Assembly (NCBI GenBank): GCA_029204225.1
Contig: CM055097.1
Span: forward strand, 54,403,677 to 54,467,676
Source: Diphasiastrum complanatum
Taxonomy: Eukaryota; Streptophyta; Lycopodiopsida; Lycopodiales; Lycopodiaceae
Reading direction: 5' to 3'
DNA: 64,000 bases
Of this stretch, positions 59,147 through 64,000 are shown one piece after another; positions within the stretch are counted from its first letter, which is position 1, and each line of letters begins with the position of its first letter. The notes beneath the pieces are model-generated. The model was given only the letters and a program-made list of their open reading frames with translations. It had not been told where the DNA came from and did no database searches. The translations under genes were made by a program, and so were the position numbers.

Positions 59147-62100
59147 CTAGGTTTCATTCCAAACTGCAAATATAGGCATGTGGGCAGAAGCAAGGTGTGG
59201 CCTTCCATGGATGTTTTGCATTGCAGGAGTCATTACTGATCCTAGCATGTTGTTCTCGTAGGCAGATTTTATCATAGTAGGAGGTTGCGTTTGTGAAAGG
59301 TAGAGCTGGTATGATCCTCTTATGGGATCTCCTTGCAGGATACGATCAAAGGCAGCTTGCTTGGAGTTTCCTTCCACGTTTTGACTAACTGAGCGCGTAG
59401 GACTTTCTGGAGTGACTGAGTAAGCCGAATTTGTCACGAGGGTTTGGTTTGTTGCTGACATGTTGTTTAGGATGCCATTTGAGCATGCCGTATCACAAGA
59501 CAATGATGTATCGAGGCCTATGAGGTTGCGAAGCACTGCTGGAGGCATGCTCGTCGGCTGCAGGAAATTTTGATAGGAATGCGCTACGTGATCTGGAAGA
59601 TACTGTTGTTGTCCTTGGTCATACCAGCTTTTATGCTGCTCCTGTTGCTGCATTTCACGGGATTGTAACGGTGCTACGTTCTGCCAATCCTCAACATCCT
59701 TGTGGCTCAAATCACTTTGAAGCGGCACAGTTTGCAGCAGTCGGTTTTCCTTTGATCTTTGAGAATGTTGAGTCTGATCGTCGCTTGTATCACATACTTC
59801 TATTTCTTTAGTGCGCCTGGCGGTGTCTCCAAGCAATAGGCTTGGGCTTGAGCATATTCTTTTCACATCGTATCTGCTTATGTCGAAATTAGTTACCGCG
59901 CTGATGCCTCTGAACTTGATGGCAGCTATGTCGTAGGCCTCAGCTGCTTCCTCTTGGGTACCTGTGAAAGCAGAACCGGATTAAGCTTCGAAGATCTTCT
60001 ACGAGGATCAGTGAACTCAAAGATTATTGAAACGCTTCTTTCCACTCACTGAATGTCCCCAAGTAGAGATCCTTGTTTCCAGCAACTCGTCCTATTCGAG
60101 CTTGCCATCGTCCTTGTTGATGATGCCTGAAGGACAAGCAAATGGAGATTAGTCCTGATCGATAAAGGAAACTGTGATAAGAATTACGTTCGCTGACATA
60201 TTTCCTAATCGCTCGAAGTCCGTCAGATCATACAGCAATCATGTGAGATGGAAAAATAGCTGGGCTGAATCCTTTAAAGTAGCACAAACCTCGTCACCCC
60301 ACGATAGATTGAAGCACCTCTAGAGAAACCGCTGCTTTTTCTGCAATCCCAAAGAAATCGGTTACTTTTCTAATTTCATAAAGATACTTTTTCTCTGATC
60401 CCATCCTATGAGAAACGGTAAAAGCTCAAACCTCATTTTCTATCAAGAGCTTGCAACAAGTGCTATGACAGTATGGTTTGCGTTCCAGTAGCGGGCTATC
60501 AACCAGTGAATGGAACAAAATTGTATCATCCGCAGCAGAGCGCGTGTTTTCATCGTTGAAGCAACCAGAACTATCTCTAAATACATGACAAAACCAATAA
60601 CTAGAGTCAGTCGAAACGTCGAAACTTGGCAAATACCTTCTTAACGAGGCTACGTATTCTTGTCTTGTCATGCTCTTCATTTCTTCAAGCTCCTTCTCGT
60701 AATTACTCAGCTGTATAAACACAGTGACGAAAGTTACCGTACTGTTACAAATGGAAATTCTCTCCTGACAAGACGTGTGCGGCAGTAATGAATCCCCCCG
60801 GCGGAAGGCAAAGCGATGGCCGCAATGACTCATGACTGGATTTGCATCGATTCAGCAATAGTAGGGGTTGTGAAATACTATCCTCACCCTTACCAGTTCT
60901 AGTCTCTTAACTATTGAAGGATGACAAGATGGGTCAAAGAAGGGCAACGCTGGACATAGAAATGAGCCCAAAGTTATAAATGGAAAAAATTCAGGGATAC
61001 AGTATACTCAAAATCCTACTCTACAAGAATCATAAATGTTGCCAACTCAATCACAAATCATGGCAACAATGACAACATACAATATAAAGCATTCACAAGA
61101 GCAGTTTCCAACTAAAAATCTTGATAAATAACAATGATAAGGAAACTTGATGAGCATCAATGGGTGTGAATAGCCGGACTTAACCAGAACTCCAACTAAG
61201 ATCTACATAAAAACTGTACTCCAACTTTACTCGTTGCAGGACATCAAATAGGGTAGTCACACAGACAGGCCCATCACTGAGTCTATAAGTTTTAGCATTT
61301 TAATAATTACTTTTACTCCAAAAAGCTCATTACCCGTCATTACACACCTAGAATGTGCATCGATTGGGGAATGCTGGACTCCTGGAGATCCAGTTTGGTT
61401 GTGAAGCTACACTACTCTACTCTAGAAAGTTGGTAATAAATAACGGAGCCTGTTGCCTGCCTCAACGATATAGGTAACTCTACTACCTAGACAAGTTTTA
61501 TTTCATAGAATTCCCAGGCGACCATGGCTTGTAGGACAGTAGGCTGATATGGCTATAGTATACAGGAAATCTTTTCTTGCCAAGCGAAATCAGAATTCAG
61601 AACCGTAGCAATGACTCGTGAGCATAGAAATTTAAGTCTTACTGGGAAGTTGATCGTTGTCGTAGGTCCCCAGTATTTGAGTGCAGCCAAGTCATATGCT
61701 CTCGCTGCCTTCTCCTCCTTGTCGTAGCCTCCTGTTGTACATAGTAGCAGCATGTTGCAAATCATCAAATCATCATGTTAAAAGTTAAAGTGCGCCGGTT
61801 TGACAGCGTAAAAGTCTCTTCATGTCAGTCACATCTGATCCAATAGCTAACTAGCTCAATCACAATGAGAAGAAAAACAACTTCGAAAATGTAAGCGTAC
61901 GTACCCAGATAAACTGTTTGATTTCATATTGGACCAGCGATGTGCCGCAGGTGAAGGCACAAAAAAGAAGAGTGAGATACAGTGAGTGATACACAACATT
62001 ACGCTATTTCAGCAAAAATCTCACTCACTTTCAATTAGAGCTAGCAAGAAACGTAAGCTCTCCGAAAAGCGTACCTTGTCTCCCCTTTCTAGTTTGGCCT

Positions 62101-63817
62101 TCTTTTTTGCAGCTGTTATCCCACAGATGAGCTTCGTAGCGTCCCGTCCAGCGATGTCTAGAAAATTTACGTCAATCGAGTCCCAGGAAAGCATCAGACT
62201 CCTGCTGCTCGTATTGTTCGTAAACAAGGAACACATAGCAAAACACAATATAGCCGATTCTCCATAACAAAAGAAATTTGAACATCTACTCATGATCTTC
62301 GTCATTCCACAGATAACGATACAAATTTTATCACCTGGATAATTATCTTCGTTATCTACTGAGAAGGATGCCTCAGAAAGAAGAAAGAGAGATGATTCTT
62401 GATTAGGAAGAGATTCCCAAAGTGATTTCACAGCCATGTAAAAGCAGTACCTCGTAACTCCTCTATAGATGGACGTGCGTTGTCCAAACGTGTCGATGGA
62501 CTTTCTTTGAGAAGGTGCCTTGGCAGCAGCCTTTGAAGCCAGTCTCTTCTTGGATTCGGTAGGGGAGCTCACAGCATTCACCATCTGTGGCGCAGCAATG
62601 GAGCTGGACTGTGAAACTGGGCTCATGGAGAGGGCCAAAGATTGCAGATTAGCAATGGTGGTACAATCATTCTTGGAGGAGTTGCTAGATGATGTATCTG
62701 CATTCTCCGCGTTATTTTGGTGCTGCCGCAGCCATGTTTTCAAAGCCGATATCCCGATCATACTCCCATTCTCAGCGGCAACTGCAGCAGAAGACCCCGG
62801 AGGAACTTGCAAAATGCAGTCTGAAAACAAATGTTCATGACCGGTTGTGCCAAAAGCTTCATGAAGCAGGTTCTGTGCATGGATTGGTCGATTGTTCACC
62901 ATCTCCATGCAGACGTTCGCTTCTCGGTGCTGAGATTGACCATAACTAGCTTCATAAACTGGAGATTGAAGAGCTGTATCCGTCACTTCTTCCTGATGAA
63001 AATGTGCTTGCACATCTCTGAATGGATACAGTCGAGTTACATTTGTCTGAGAGTTTTGTCTGGAGAGGGAAACATGGCTATGGCTGCCGGGTGCGTAGTA
63101 CATTTCTTCCATATTACGCTGCTGTGGATGATCTCTTTCTGCATACCTACCACCCAACGATACACCACCCAAGAAGTCTTCCAGCTTCGGAGCTTCAGGC
63201 TCTTTCTTGGCTTGCACCATTGCATACTCCGTGTGCGCATCACAATTGTGTTCGTTGTTGCTCTTGGGCCTTGGATATGGCGTGGCAAGCATTTGTTCAG
63301 GGTGTACAGCAGCTGCAACGTGGAATCCTCTCGACGGTGCCATCCCAGAAAGCGGCCAAGCTGGATCTACAAAAGCAGCAACAAAGAGATCACGTTTATT
63401 TCTTGGGCCACCACTTCGATTTATCGACAAGCAAATTACAATTAATCTACCTGCATAGCAGTACTGCTACAATCACGCCCGCGAGATAGCTTCACATATT
63501 TTCAGATAGAGAGAACCCACTTACCAGCTATAGCTTACAAGCTTACCTCCAGTATGTGCTTGATTCAAAGCCTCCATAATGCACAGGGAGGCAGTGCCTG
63601 TGTTAGGAGGAATCTCAGGCATCTCCGGAGATGGCACGTTTCCTTCCGAGACTCCATAGCAGTCCGAAGATCCATCGTAGCCGATGCTGGACTCTGACAC
63701 CTTAGTTGGTACCATGGAAAGGCTGGTAATGGAGGACTGTTGTTGGCTGGAATCTGGTGCATCAAAGCGAGGATGTGGTGATAGCGAGAAGCCCAGCCAA
63801 TTATCTACAGACATCAT
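59147..63817 (-). CDS. AINTEGUMENTA/PLETHORA-like double-AP2 transcription factor
   Basis: Nine exons (minus): 63817-63547, 63366-62451, 62157-62075, 61913-61905, 61731-61643, 60710-60637, 60340-60290, 60126-60050, 59961-59147. All introns are GT-AG and the total is 2385 nt (794 residues plus stop). The N-terminus has the euANT motifs WLGFSLSP (about residue 7), PKLEDFLGG and [10 protein letters not shown]2 repeat 1 (about 388-456) has [20 protein letters not shown] and [20 protein letters not shown]. The linker [20 protein letters not shown] leads to repeat 2 (about 491-555), [20 protein letters not shown] and [13 protein letters not shown]. The fourth exon is the 9-bp microexon of the family (VYL). 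The 239-residue Gln/Ser-rich C-terminus is probably an activation domain. Family members are nuclear DNA-binding regulators of meristem and stem-cell identity. No disabling change seen. Confidence 0.93.
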
Positions 63818-64000
63818 CCGTCTGCTCCCTTGGTCAATTCAAAACTTCACTCGAAGATTTCAAGCTGGTGATCAGAGCTTGCAAACAAATGGGTTAGAAG
63901 GGATTGAACAAGGAAGCTTACATGAGCATGAAGAGCAAGAGTCTACCAATCAGAAGCTGCAGCATGTGATGGAATTTCCTCTACAGTCCATCGACTGCAG
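63818..64000 (-). promoter_or_regulatory. 5' UTR / proximal upstream region of AP2 gene
   Basis: 183 bp upstream of the ATG at 63817, non-coding. No TATA box could be placed with confidence; the promoter probably lies beyond the window. Confidence 0.4.

Noticed and set aside
62021-62450. Extension of the AP2 exon 2 frame through 62450-62021
   Set aside because: The open frame runs into an intron; a GT donor at 62450 and the next exon at 62157 restore the conserved AP2 sequence with correct phase.
62520-63489. Several plus-strand ORFs up to 204 residues opposite the AP2 gene
   Set aside because: Shadows of exons 1 and 2 on the coding strand; composition and position follow from the AP2 codons.

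Overview
The window is eukaryotic nuclear DNA from a land plant with a repeat-rich genome. It holds one clear, apparently intact host gene at the right edge (minus strand), one broken host gene in the middle (plus strand), and many nested, mostly decayed LTR retrotransposons. The intact gene is a nine-exon AINTEGUMENTA/PLETHORA-type double-AP2 transcription factor. Its tail differs from typical angiosperm family members as I know them, so a seed-free plant is possible, but that is inference and I do not name a species. No tRNA, rRNA, CRISPR array or prokaryotic gene organisation was seen.

Layout. 1-6 kb: decayed sequence with an antisense Ty3/gypsy gag relic, an (AG)n microsatellite and an LTR-like end. 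6-10.3 kb: antisense Ty1/copia remains in which one copia family interrupts or is joined to another. 10.6-11.9 kb: antisense gypsy protease/RT relic. 12.0-12.2 kb: short palindromic repeats. 13.5-20.9 kb: a multi-exon host gene whose exon is split by a young copia element (element A, 13768-19668, two 691-bp LTRs, TSD TTTCG). 20.9-29.0 kb: a gypsy 3' end and its LTR, interrupted by element B (22770-28936, TSD ATCCT). Element B has gag and protease but no integrase, RT or RNase H; in their place is a long unrecognised coding region. 29.0-39 kb: antisense copia C, interrupted by element D (LTRs at 32617-33450 and 37132-37964), a second RT-less element with its own unrecognised, internally duplicated coding region. 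39.4-41.0 kb: a second, antisense member of family B. 44.4-47.0 kb: an internally deleted gypsy element F with both LTRs. 47.4-57.1 kb: an antisense gypsy complex G, split by a 3.9-kb insert that carries two unrecognised decayed ORFs and an LTR-like end. 59.1-63.8 kb: the AP2 gene.

How it fits together. Autonomous-type copia elements (A, C) sit beside two families (B, D) that keep LTRs, a tRNA-Met-type primer-binding site and gag-derived sequence but lack their own pol enzymes. The simplest reading is that B and D are, or were, mobilised by enzymes from elements like A or C. The host AP2 gene is separated from the repeat block by about 2 kb of unassigned DNA.
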